From: Chlorogloea sp. CCALA 695
GTDB taxonomy: Bacteria > Cyanobacteriota > Cyanobacteriia > Cyanobacteriales > Chroococcidiopsidaceae
Assembly (NCBI RefSeq): GCF_003003885.1
Contig: NZ_PVWN01000017.1
Coordinates: 17,717 to 81,716 of the forward strand
Length of the DNA stretch: 64,000 nucleotides
Direction: 5' to 3'
Shown: piece after piece, positions 43,661 through 52,185 of the stretch
Layout: each line of letters begins with the position of its first letter
Position numbering within the stretch: the stretch's first letter is position 1
Notes under the pieces: generated by a model
What the model saw: only the letters and a program-made list of their open reading frames with translations
What the model was told of the DNA's origin: nothing
Databases searched by the model: none
Made by a program: the position numbers and the translations under genes

Positions 43661-45163
43661 CTATAGGGCTGGTGCGGGTAGAGACTTAGCCGGAGCTTTG
43701 GCAGCAAGGTTTACACTAGCTGCCCCTACTTTAAATTGATTCATCATGTCATGGTCTTCGTGGACTGTATTATGACAGTGGGTCATATAAGTACCAGTAT
43801 TTGGTCCAAACTTACCAATGACTCTGACTGACTCGTTTGCACCTACATAAAACACATCCTTCCAACCTTTTTCGTAAGCAAAGGGAGCATTCCCATTACG
43901 GTCAAGGATTTGCATATCTATCAGGTGGATGTGGATGGGGTGGAACCAACCGCCAGCGTTGTTGTATATTTTCCAAATTTCTACATCACCTAGCTGGGGG
44001 CTAGCATCAAAGCGTTGATTGTCCCAAGTTTTCCCATTAATTACCCATAAACCATTAGAACGTTCGTATCTAAATTCACGAGTGCGGACTGCGGACGATG
44101 CAGCGATAGGCTGAACTAAACGCAGCTTGCTAGGAATAGAACTAGGATCGCTTTCACTCCGTATCACCTCAAACTGCATGACATTTTCTGTGCCATCGTA
44201 ATTGTCATTGTTATCTGGCTGGAGGTTTTTGAGAGTAATTTTGGTTCCAACTTTGTATTTAGAAAAGTCGATAACTGCCTCATAACGTTCTGCCATTCCA
44301 ATCCGAAAACTTTTAACTGGTGCTGGCGCACTCATCAAACCAGCATCGGTACCAATTACAATCAGTGGTTCACCAGTGCTAAGAGCCAATTCGTAAGAGC
44401 GCGAAACCGAACCATTTAAAATCCGGAAACGGTACTTACGATTTGCTACCTGCATTTTTGGCCAAGGTACACCGTTAACTAAAATAACGTCGCCGAATTG
44501 ACTGTCTTCGCCTTGGTCATCAAATATCAGATTACCACTTGCGCCAAACTGCTTGTCTTGAATAACTATCGGTACATCGTAATCACCTTTAGGCAAAGGC
44601 AAGTTGAGTTCTTCTTGGTCTTGAACTAAATACATACCTGCTAGTCCCATGTAGACATTGCGGGCGGTCTTATGAATAGCGTGATCGTGATACCACAACG
44701 TTGCAGCGCGGTTGTTAGGATAAATATAATCTTTATATTGACCTGGATTAGTTAGGTCTTCAGCATAGCCATCGTATTCTGGCAGCGATGCCATACCGTG
44801 TAAGTGTACTGAAGTGGGCGTACCTACACTATTGTTTATAAATCTAACTACCGATCGCCGATCTTTGTTCTGTTTGATCGTCGGGCCAGGAGTAATGCCA
44901 TTGTAAGCCCAAACTTCAGTCTTCAGCTTCGGGAGAATTTCTACAGAAGCTTTCTTCATTGTAATTTCGTAGTAGTCGGTAGTGCTATCGCTACGCACGG
45001 GCTTGAGTACGGGCGGGACACGAAATGGAAGTGTGAAGGGAGTTACTTTTGGGCTTCCAGCATCTCCCGCATAGCTACGACCTTGAAAGGCAATCGGTAA
45101 TATTAGCGAACCACCTGCAAGCATTCCTAGCTTGAGTGCTTGTCGTCTGGTTATAGGTGTCAT
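43661..45163 (-). CDS. Tat-exported multicopper oxidase
   Basis: A 500-residue three-cupredoxin-domain oxidase. The N-terminus has a twin-arginine signal (TRRQALKLGMLAGGSLILPI). Copper-binding motifs are all present: HLHGM, WYHDHAIH, HPIHIHL and MTHCHNTVHEDHDMM, the last with the type 1 Cys and axial Met. The overall pattern resembles bilirubin oxidase/CotA/laccase-like enzymes. It likely oxidises metals (Cu, Mn) or phenolic compounds outside the cytoplasm. A long non-coding stretch precedes the gene. Confidence 0.9.
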   Translation of the reverse strand: MTPITRRQALKLGMLAGGSLILPIAFQGRSYAGDAGSPKVTPFTLPFRVPPVLKPVRSDSTTDYYEITMKKASVEILPKLKTEVWAYNGITPGPTIKQNKDRRSVVRFINNSVGTPTSVHLHGMASLPEYDGYAEDLTNPGQYKDYIYPNNRAATLWYHDHAIHKTARNVYMGLAGMYLVQDQEELNLPLPKGDYDVPIVIQDKQFGASGNLIFDDQGEDSQFGDVILVNGVPWPKMQVANRKYRFRILNGSVSRSYELALSTGEPLIVIGTDAGLMSAPAPVKSFRIGMAERYEAVIDFSKYKVGTKITLKNLQPDNNDNYDGTENVMQFEVIRSESDPSSIPSKLRLVQPIAASSAVRTREFRYERSNGLWVINGKTWDNQRFDASPQLGDVEIWKIYNNAGGWFHPIHIHLIDMQILDRNGNAPFAYEKGWKDVFYVGANESVRVIGKFGPNTGTYMTHCHNTVHEDHDMMNQFKVGAASVNLAAKAPAKSLPAPAL

Positions 45164-45833
45164 ACTCTCTGTGTTCTCTCTTGACGGATGGCAGTCTGGG
45201 CTTCTTTGGCTAGGACAAGTTAAGTAAAGATTTATTAACCCCTCCTTATCTAGGATGACAACTTAATCGTCATGCAGTGGTTAGGTTATGTCTAACTTAT
45301 GTGTAAAGTTTGATTAATTTATAAACTTTTTATTTATACAGTCAAAGTAATTACCGATACCCACAGGGTTAGCATAAATACTCAACTGTTGGCTCTAAGA
45401 TCGCTCTAAATAATTACTCAACTTTAATGAATACGCATATAGCTAGGGTGAATAAATTGTAATTATCTGTGGTATGATTTAACGCCTTAGTAAATAAACA
45501 GCAATTTTTTGTCTTAGATTAGAGTAGAACGGCTAAAGTTGCCGAAAAGAGTGATCGCCAAGAAGTTTATTCTTTACCTATCACTAGAAATAGGTAATAT
45601 CAGCAGGGAAAATTATCTAGTATTGTCTGACAAGCGGTTTCAATATAGCTAAAGATTGTAAACTTGTAGTATGTTTGACTAAAAAACAAGATGAACGCAG
45701 AGAATAAAATAAGCAATTACTGCGGTTTAGGAAAGAGAGTAAGAGATGTAATCATTTTTTATCACGCCCCGATTAAATTTTTTTACTACGAAAAACAACT
45801 GGTTTAATTACTTAAGTAGGCAAAATCTAAAAT
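45164..45833. other. 670-base intergenic region, no gene found
   Basis: This divergent spacer between the multicopper oxidase and SirB1 genes is the longest gene-free part of the window. It is AT-rich. Weak inverted repeats are present at 45255-45273 (ATGAC/GTCAT) and 45280-45296 (GTTAG/CTAAC), near the oxidase side, where a metal-responsive operator would be expected. One 38-codon ORF (45691-45807) is not convincing. A small RNA cannot be ruled out. Confidence 0.45.
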
Positions 45834-46658
45834 ATGAGTGATTTGCGATCGCGACAATACTTTCAGCAAGAAATTAGTCAACCAGACGACCAAATCGATT
45901 TAGCACTATCTGCACTATATATTGCTCAAGAAGAATATCCCCGCTTAGATGTAATTAAGCATTTTAATACTTTAGATACTATGGCATCGGAAGTAATACA
46001 ACGCTTACCAACGCAGAATTATCCTTTAAAAATTATTCAAGCTATTAACAGTTACTTGTACGATGAGTTGGGTTTTAGGGCTAATGTTGCTGACTATTAC
46101 GATCCGCGTAATAGTTTTTTAAACGATGCTCTCGACCGACGACTAGGGATTCCAATTACTCTATCGCTAATCTACTTAGAAATCGCCAAACGAATTAAAT
46201 TTCCTATGGTAGGAGTAGGGATGCCAGGACATTTTGTAATTCGTCCCCAAATTGCTGAAATGGATATATTTGTCGATCCTTTTAATCGCGGTGAAGTGCT
46301 GTTTTTTAACGATTGTCAAGAACGTATAACAAAGCTTTACGGTAAACCCGTAACTATGCAACCAGAATTTTTAGCACCTTTGACCAATCGGCAGTTTTTA
46401 GCGCGACTGTTAAGCAATTTAAAACTAATTTATCTCAATAGTCAAAAATTAGAAAAAGCCTTAGCTGCCGTTGAGCGCATTTTGATGTTGTTTCCTAGCG
46501 CGATTGTAGAAATACGCGATCGCGGCTTAATCTATTATCAAATTGGTCGTTGGGTAGCCGCAGTCAAAGATTTTGAAACTTATTTGCAACAAGTTCCTAA
46601 TGCTCAAGATGCTCCGGTAATTCGCCGCTTATTAAAGCAGTTAGATAGCAATAGTTGA
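45834..46658 (+). CDS. SirB1-family transglutaminase-like protein
   Basis: A 274-residue protein. The SirB1 domain (about 30-175) includes YDPRNSFLNDALDRRLGIPITLSLIYLEI split across two turns, the GMPGHFVIR strand and DPFNRGEVL. The usual catalytic Cys of transglutaminases is not seen in the RLGIPI segment, as for most SirB1 members. The C-terminal 90 residues look like TPR units (LEKALAAVERILMLFP, YYQIGRWVAAVKDFETYLQQ). Function is unknown in cyanobacteria. Confidence 0.83.
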   Translation: MSDLRSRQYFQQEISQPDDQIDLALSALYIAQEEYPRLDVIKHFNTLDTMASEVIQRLPTQNYPLKIIQAINSYLYDELGFRANVADYYDPRNSFLNDALDRRLGIPITLSLIYLEIAKRIKFPMVGVGMPGHFVIRPQIAEMDIFVDPFNRGEVLFFNDCQERITKLYGKPVTMQPEFLAPLTNRQFLARLLSNLKLIYLNSQKLEKALAAVERILMLFPSAIVEIRDRGLIYYQIGRWVAAVKDFETYLQQVPNAQDAPVIRRLLKQLDSNS

Positions 46659-46751
46659 TAATTTACTTTGGCTTGAAGTAGAATGCAGTGTTTAGCAAAG
46701 TTTGAAAGATAGAGACCTTTAAGTTCTCTATCTTTACGATGTAATTATTTG

Positions 46752-47207
46752 CTATTTAGCACCCATTTCAACCACCAAACTCCGCATAAAATTAATGCGT
46801 TGTTCAAAGTCGAGTTGTTTGATTTGATTAACAAACTCATCAGTATTTGAAGGCAATTGATAGTCCGAAGGTACTTGAATAATTACACCTTCCTCCATAC
46901 CTTGAGCTAAACGCAACCATACATCTAATCTACCGCTAGAACTCAGGGCGGTGTAGCTGTGGCTAATATCAGACGCTGTGCTACTAGCAATGTCTCGCTG
47001 CGCCTGCAATTGTTGGTCTTGAGGCATGGCTTTAATGCGATCATAAAACGCTCCAGCACTATCTTGAGCCGAGGCAGAGTTGCCAGGATTTAGTTTATCT
47101 TTAAGATCGAGATAACCAAACCAAAGAATAGCTAGTTGAGTATCTGTATCAAAGCTTTTGAACGTTTCTACAGATTTCTTTGTGTTTTCGTCGGTAGCAA
47201 AGGTCAT
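46752..47207 (-). CDS. Helical carotenoid protein (OCP N-terminal-domain homologue)
   Basis: About 151 residues, homologous to the all-helical N-terminal domain of the orange carotenoid protein with no C-terminal domain. LAILWFGYLDL matches the OCP segment with the carotenoid-contacting Tyr44, and RLDVWLRLAQGMEEG matches the helix with Trp110. HCPs bind a keto-carotenoid and quench singlet oxygen or phycobilisomes, depending on the clade; I cannot assign a clade. I chose ATG 47207 (MTFATDENTKKS); a TTG at 47246 would add 13 residues. Confidence 0.88.
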   Translation of the reverse strand: MTFATDENTKKSVETFKSFDTDTQLAILWFGYLDLKDKLNPGNSASAQDSAGAFYDRIKAMPQDQQLQAQRDIASSTASDISHSYTALSSSGRLDVWLRLAQGMEEGVIIQVPSDYQLPSNTDEFVNQIKQLDFEQRINFMRSLVVEMGAK

Positions 47208-47232
47208 GGTTAAAAGTGTCTGATTGTTTGTA

Positions 47233-47238
47233 TTGACA
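47233..47238 (+). promoter_or_regulatory. Consensus -35-like TTGACA facing right
   Basis: A TTGACA hexamer on the plus strand lies in the region behind the HCP start. A weak -10 (TAATCA, 47254-47259) follows after 15 bases. Together with the rightward terminator at 47496 this outlines a possible 250-base transcript with no known gene. Confidence 0.3.
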
Positions 47239-47495
47239 GTCAACAACTTAGGTTAATCAACCAAACTAACTAAATTAACCCTACAAAAGACAGATGTATA
47301 AGTCGTATCTAAAGATAGATGTAGAAGAAATTATCTAATTTTAAAACCTGCGTAAGCAAGAAATAGCTAACTGACGAACAAAGCCGCGCCGCCACTAGAG
47401 ATAAGACTTCTAAGAATGTTAAAGGTATAAAAGCCATCAAAAAATATCGTAATCCCAACAATAACACCCTATTTGTTGACCAATAAATAGCAAGT

Positions 47496-47519
47496 AGACG
47501 CGGAAACCCGCGTCTTTTT
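47496..47519 (+). terminator. Rightward rho-independent terminator without a clear gene
   Basis: The arms AGACGCGG / CCGCGTCT with an AAAC loop are followed by a T-run on the plus strand (47515-47519). The nearest gene ending here, the GT9 gene, runs leftward and stops at 47521; read in that direction the hairpin has no T-run. A short rightward RNA starting in 47240-47300 would explain it. Confidence 0.7.
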
Positions 47520-47520
47520 C

Positions 47521-48450
47521 TTACTGTCCCCAAATACACTGCATAATACTTTGTGGCGAAATATCAGCTATTTTCCCTGTTGGCGAAGTCACTACAACAA
47601 AGCGATCGCTTTGTTGTAGTGATGTTTCAACTAAAGCAACCGTATAAGTTTGGACTGCTAAAGCTAGATACATTGGCGCACTGTCGGTACATATTAGCAA
47701 ATTTGCCGAAGCGATCGTTGCCGCTAACTTGCCCATATCTGCGGGAAAAATGACTTTGAGATTAGGGAAAAATGCCAACATTGACTTGACAAAAAGCTCG
47801 TTACTAGCATCTTTTATGACTACTACAGGTATATTTGGTTGTTTTTCCTGCAAAGATTGGACGATTTGCCGCCAAAAAGTAACGGGATAAGTTGAATTAA
47901 CATCGGGAGATTGACTATCGTAAAAAGCGACGTAACCGCTTTCGTTAATGCCTAGACGTTGTTGTTCTTTTTCAGACCAGGTAATGTCCGAGGAAGGTAC
48001 ATTGATATTTAGTGGGGAAACTGGGGAATTTTTAGCCAACCCTTGTAGCAAATCGTGATACCTAGCGGCGGGTTGTTGTTGTGATTTTAGTAAAACGGTA
48101 TCAGTCAAAAAGAATGAACCGTTGCCTTTGTAGCCCACACGAGTAGGAATACCCGTAAGCCATAATAATAGATTTAACAAAAACTGAGATTGGGGAGAGA
48201 TAGCAATGTCGTATTCGCGATCGCGCAGCAAACCGATTAAATTGCCCCAGTCAGCCAGACTGTTACGATCTTTAAAATCAAAGGCGATCGCGTCAGTGAC
48301 AGACTTGCACACTCGATAGGCAGCTTTGGAACCCGGTTCGACTACCACATCTATTTGCGCGTCGGGATAAACTCTTTTTAAATTGTCCAGGGTAGGAAAA
48401 AATAAAATTTGATCGCCAATTTTGCCAGGCACTAAGGCTACTATTCGCAT
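47521..48450 (-). CDS. Glycosyltransferase family 9 protein
   Basis: A 309-residue GT-B enzyme related to ADP-heptose:LPS heptosyltransferases: MRIVALVPGKIGDQILFFPT, then DIAISPQSQFLLNLLLWLTG, VGYKGNGSFFLTD, and the donor-site region LLICTDSAPMYLALAVQTYT. Cyanobacteria usually lack heptose in LPS, so the real sugar donor is not known. It works on envelope polysaccharide or LPS. It is divergent from ispD with 124 bases between. Confidence 0.83.
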   Translation of the reverse strand: MRIVALVPGKIGDQILFFPTLDNLKRVYPDAQIDVVVEPGSKAAYRVCKSVTDAIAFDFKDRNSLADWGNLIGLLRDREYDIAISPQSQFLLNLLLWLTGIPTRVGYKGNGSFFLTDTVLLKSQQQPAARYHDLLQGLAKNSPVSPLNINVPSSDITWSEKEQQRLGINESGYVAFYDSQSPDVNSTYPVTFWRQIVQSLQEKQPNIPVVVIKDASNELFVKSMLAFFPNLKVIFPADMGKLAATIASANLLICTDSAPMYLALAVQTYTVALVETSLQQSDRFVVVTSPTGKIADISPQSIMQCIWGQ

Positions 48451-48574
48451 AATATTTCTTTACTATTACTCGCTCCTTATTTTAGGAGAACTGTTACTTA
48501 TTTGAAATAATTAATTGTCCGCCGCTCCCTAGTGCGATCGCGCCAGGGGAGTTATTCTTACAAATCAAAGCAGA

Positions 48575-49261
48575 ATGCACTTATTAATTCCCGCCGCCGG
48601 AATGGGGCGCAGAATGGGCAGTGAGCGCAATAAGTTACTTTTAACCTTGCGCTCAAAACCTCTACTTACTTGGACAATAATCGCCGCCCAAGCCGCTCAG
48701 AGCATCAATTGGATGGGCATCATTGCCCAACCCAACGATGAGGAATATATTAAAGAAATTTTAGCAGCGCTATCAGTGACTAAGGAGGTAGAGATAATAT
48801 ACGGTGGCGCTACCCGCCAAGAATCGGTTTACAACGGCTTGCAGGCGCTACCAGCTACCGCAGAAAGAGTATTAATTCACGATGGTGCGAGATGTTTGGC
48901 TACACCTGAATTAATAGATCGGTGCGCTAGAGCGATCGCTCATTGCCAAGGATTAGTTGCGGCGGTGACAGTTAAAGACACAATCAAAGTTGTAGATGAA
49001 AATAGATTAATTCAAAGTACCCCCGACAGGCGGCAACTATGGGCGGCGCAAACTCCCCAAGCTTTTGATGTTAAATTACTCAAACAATGCCACGACTTCG
49101 GTTTGTCTCAAGGTTGGGAAGTTACAGACGATGCGGCTTTATTTGAAAGGTGCGGATTGCCCGTACAAATAGTTGAAGGGGAAGAAACAAACCTCAAAAT
49201 TACTACCCCCGTAGATTTGCAAGTAGCTGAATTTATCCTTGCTCAACGTTATAAAGGGTAA
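48575..49261 (+). CDS. ispD: 2-C-methyl-D-erythritol 4-phosphate cytidylyltransferase
   Basis: A 228-residue MEP-pathway enzyme that makes CDP-methylerythritol for isoprenoids (carotenoids, chlorophyll tail, quinones). The N-terminal CTP loop PAAGMGRRMGSERNKLLL, EIIYGGATRQESVYNGL, VLIHDGARCL and WAAQTPQAF are all present, with T-D-D-A-A near the end. The stop lies at the edge of a tandem heptamer repeat that continues into the next gene. Confidence 0.94.
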   Translation: MHLLIPAAGMGRRMGSERNKLLLTLRSKPLLTWTIIAAQAAQSINWMGIIAQPNDEEYIKEILAALSVTKEVEIIYGGATRQESVYNGLQALPATAERVLIHDGARCLATPELIDRCARAIAHCQGLVAAVTVKDTIKVVDENRLIQSTPDRRQLWAAQTPQAFDVKLLKQCHDFGLSQGWEVTDDAALFERCGLPVQIVEGEETNLKITTPVDLQVAEFILAQRYKG

Positions 49262-49320
49262 TGGATAATGGGTAATAACCAATGACCAATTCCCAATGAC
49301 CAATTCCCAATTACCAATTA
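49254..49320. repeat. Short tandem heptamer repeats (STRR type)
   Basis: Degenerate seven-base units such as TGGGTAA / TGGATAA, turning into CCAATGA / CCAATTC and TTACCAA units. They fill the space between ispD and the deacetylase-like gene and extend into the first codons of the latter. A second array of the same type lies at 61241-61270. Confidence 0.7.
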
Positions 49321-50222
49321 TTTACTCTGAGGAATTTCTCAAACACAACACAGGGAGATTTCACCCCGAAAAACCAGAACGATTAATTGCGATCGCATCC
49401 GCCCTAAAATCGGCTCCTTTTGCCCATCAACTAGAGTGGAAATCGCCGACTCCTGTAGATGAACGGGTAATAACTTCTGTAAACCAAGTTCACACAGCAG
49501 CACACATTAACACTATTAAGCAGATAGCGCGTAGTGGCGGCGGTTCTCTCGATCCTGATACTCCTATATCCCCGGCTAGTTACGATGTGGCTTTACTAGC
49601 GGTTAGTGCGTGGCTAGATGGGGTAGATAGTGTCTTGGCTACCAATAACCCAGCTTTCGTTTTAGCACGTCCTCCCGGACACCATGCCGAAAAAAGTCAA
49701 GGTATGGGCTTTTGTTTATTTTCCAATGCTGCGATCGCCGCTAACTATGCTTTAAAACTACTAGCCATTAATAAAGTTGGAATTTTAGATTGGGATGTAC
49801 ATCATGGCAATGGTACGCAAGCAATTGTCAAAACTAATCCGCAAATTGCCTACTGTTCTTTGCATCAGTTTCCTTGCTATCCAGGTACAGGCAAGGCTTC
49901 CGAACGAGGCGAGTACGAAAATGTTTTAAACTTACCCCTCCTTGCAGGTAGCACAATTTCTGTTTACCAATCGCTATTTGAACAAGCCGTAATTCCTTTT
50001 TTTGTTGACTTTCAACCAGATTTATTAATCGTTAGTGCAGGTTATGACGCAAATGCTGCCGATCCTTTAGCTAATATCGATTTGCAACCTCCTGATTATA
50101 GAACCTTGACAAATTATTGCTTGCAACTCACTCGGAGAGTTTTGTTTGGGCTTGAGGGTGGGTATGACTTAGAGGCGCTATCACAGTCAGTATTAGCTAC
50201 GGTGGAACAATGCCTAGCTTGA
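49296..50222 (+). CDS. Histone deacetylase family (acetoin utilisation/APAH-like) hydrolase
   Basis: A 308-residue zinc amidohydrolase of the arginase/deacetylase fold: FHPEKPERLIAI, the histidine pair RPPGHHAEKSQGMGFC, zinc motif LDWDVHHGNGTQ, SAGYDANAADPL with zinc Asp, and the final GLEGGYDLEAL. All catalytic residues are visible. Bacterial members deacetylate polyamines, acetylated lysine or other small amides; the substrate here is open. The first eight codons (MTNSQLPI) are made of the heptamer repeat, so the exact start is uncertain by some codons. Confidence 0.9.
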   Translation: MTNSQLPIIYSEEFLKHNTGRFHPEKPERLIAIASALKSAPFAHQLEWKSPTPVDERVITSVNQVHTAAHINTIKQIARSGGGSLDPDTPISPASYDVALLAVSAWLDGVDSVLATNNPAFVLARPPGHHAEKSQGMGFCLFSNAAIAANYALKLLAINKVGILDWDVHHGNGTQAIVKTNPQIAYCSLHQFPCYPGTGKASERGEYENVLNLPLLAGSTISVYQSLFEQAVIPFFVDFQPDLLIVSAGYDANAADPLANIDLQPPDYRTLTNYCLQLTRRVLFGLEGGYDLEALSQSVLATVEQCLA

Positions 50223-50374
50223 AAATGTCTTTTTTTGTTATGTCCCCGTGCTATTACGGGTGTAATATATTGTTACGAAACCTAAAAGTAGTAATTTCTC
50301 GGTGGAATTTAACAGCCACATAGTGAAGAAATATAGTAACACCAACTACAGATAGAAAGAGAGAAGACCCAGCG

Positions 50375-50536
50375 ATGACTACTTACATTTTCATGGAAAC
50401 CGCGCTAAAAATCGTTACGAATGCTTATTTAGTTTCCTCGATGCTCTTAATTGCAACTTCCTACATCGGCTTATCAGTAATTGAAATTATCGAAGAAGGC
50501 GATACGCATCCTTTTAAAACTAAGTGGTTTAATTAA
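50375..50536 (+). CDS. Small membrane protein, 53 residues
   Basis: An ORF below the usual size limit: ATG 50375 to TAA 50536. It encodes an N-terminal amphipathic part (MTTYIFMETALKIVTNAY), a hydrophobic helix (LVSSMLLIATSYIGLSVI) and an acidic-to-basic tail (EIIEEGDTHPFKTKWFN). A purine-rich stretch (AGAAAGAGAGAAG) lies 10-25 bases before the ATG. The upstream spacer is 152 bases and the gene stands alone before murF. I do not recognise it for certain; size and layout are worth comparing with known cyanobacterial small proteins such as AtpTheta (Norf1). Confidence 0.6.
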   Translation: MTTYIFMETALKIVTNAYLVSSMLLIATSYIGLSVIEIIEEGDTHPFKTKWFN

Positions 50537-50826
50537 TAATCAATTCTTCCTCCTAAGCTCAAAGTTTCCGCCCTCTTGAAAAGTTTTGTGCAAGGTACTG
50601 GTATACAAAGTTTCCGCATCTTCCTAGAGGTAGACTTTGCCCAATCTTGAGATACACTGAGTAAAATTGAAACTCAATGTAAGAGTTGATAGCAGGCAAA
50701 GATATAAGTGTAGATGCCGAAAGAGAACTCCTGTTAAAGAGGCAAGTTAAAACATTTGCTTTTGTTAGGTTAAGACAAATTCCTGAGACAATAGCACGAG
50801 TCGATTAGGAATTTTTAACGCGAACT

Positions 50827-52185
50827 ATGCCTTGTAGTGCCACTCTTGCCAAATTAGCGGAAATTATCGCCGCTAAACCAATAAATTTATCTGACGCTGC
50901 AATAGGTGCGATTGCCAGCATCACAACTGATACCCGCAATATCAAGCCGGGAGATGTATTTGTAGCTTTACGTGGCGAAAACTTTGACGGACATGAATTT
51001 GTAACAGAGGCGATCGCTAAGGGTGCGATCGCGGCAATTGTTACCCAGGATTTTGCAAGTCCAGATTTACCAGTATTACAAGTCAAAGATACCCTCCAGG
51101 CATACCAACAAATCGCCCAATGGTGGCGCAAACAATTTTCTATTCCCGTCATTGGCGTAACGGGTTCGGTAGGCAAAACTACAACTAAAGAATTAATTGC
51201 CGCAGTTTTAGAAACTCAAGGCAAAGTCTTGAAAACTAGAGGAAATTACAACAACGAAATTGGCGTACCCAAAACCTTGCTAGAACTAGGCTATGAACAT
51301 CAATTTGCAGTAATTGAAATGGCAATGCGGGGAACAGGGGAAATTGCTTTATTAACTCAAATAGCGATTCCCACCATTGGGGTAATAACTAATGTAGGCA
51401 CAGCACATATAGGACGCTTAGGATCGGTTGATGCGATCGCCAGAGCAAAATGTGAATTATTAGCAGAAATGCCAAAAAGTAGTATTGCTATTCTCAACGC
51501 AGACAACAAACGATTAATGACGGTTTCTGCCCAAGTTTGGCAAGGAAAAACTATTAGTTATGGCTTAGAAAACGGCGATTTGCAAGGACAATTGCTCGAT
51601 AACGAGACTATTCGTATCAAACAAACACAGCTATCTTTACCTCTAGCAGGTACACACAACGCCTCTAACTTCCTGGCGGCTATAGCGATCGCAGAGTCTT
51701 TAAAAATTGATTGGGCGCTAAACGCTACAAACTTAACAGTAAATATGCCTGGGGGGCGGAGTCAACGTTACGAGTTAGCAGGCGACATTGTAATTTTAGA
51801 TGAAACTTACAACGCCGGACTCGAATCTATGATCGCAGCTTTGCAACTACTGGCTCAAACACCAGGAAATAGACGCATAGCTGTATTAGGATCGATGAAA
51901 GAATTAGGCGACTTCTCGAACGATTTTCACACCCAAGTAGGCGCGAAAGTAAAAGAGTTAAATTTAGATGCTTTACTAATTTTAGTTGATGGCGCAGATG
52001 CTCAAGCGATCGCCAATGCCGCAAGTCCTTTAGCCGTTGAATGTTTTACAACTCCTACAGATTTAGTCCGGCGATTAGGTGAATTTGTCCAAAAGGGCGA
52101 TCGCCTGCTTTTCAAGGCCTCCCATTCTGTAGGATTAGATCGAGTAGTTAGCCAGTTTCGCACCGCTTGCAGCCAACAACTATAA
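50827..52185 (+). CDS. murF: UDP-N-acetylmuramoyl-tripeptide--D-alanyl-D-alanine ligase
   Basis: A 452-residue Mur ligase that adds D-Ala-D-Ala to complete the peptidoglycan precursor. The N-terminal domain carries SITTDTRNIKPGDVFVALRG, the P-loop is GVTGSVGKTTTKELIA, followed by TRGNYNNEIGVPKTLLEL (MurF-type substrate loop), the central AGTHNASNFLAAIA and the C-terminal ETYNAGLESMIAAL. It ends 6 bases inside the tail-to-tail glk gene. Confidence 0.95.
   Translation: MPCSATLAKLAEIIAAKPINLSDAAIGAIASITTDTRNIKPGDVFVALRGENFDGHEFVTEAIAKGAIAAIVTQDFASPDLPVLQVKDTLQAYQQIAQWWRKQFSIPVIGVTGSVGKTTTKELIAAVLETQGKVLKTRGNYNNEIGVPKTLLELGYEHQFAVIEMAMRGTGEIALLTQIAIPTIGVITNVGTAHIGRLGSVDAIARAKCELLAEMPKSSIAILNADNKRLMTVSAQVWQGKTISYGLENGDLQGQLLDNETIRIKQTQLSLPLAGTHNASNFLAAIAIAESLKIDWALNATNLTVNMPGGRSQRYELAGDIVILDETYNAGLESMIAALQLLAQTPGNRRIAVLGSMKELGDFSNDFHTQVGAKVKELNLDALLILVDGADAQAIANAASPLAVECFTTPTDLVRRLGEFVQKGDRLLFKASHSVGLDRVVSQFRTACSQQL

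Noticed and set aside
45691..45807. 38-codon ORF in the long spacer upstream of SirB1
   Set aside because: Random composition, weak start context and no hydrophobic or conserved pattern.
47309..47539. Leftward 76-codon ORF (MYLGTVRKRRGFPRLL...) between HCP and GT9 genes
   Set aside because: It covers the terminator hairpin and the GT9 3' end, has no ribosome-binding site and shows no recognisable protein family; I treat it as a chance frame.
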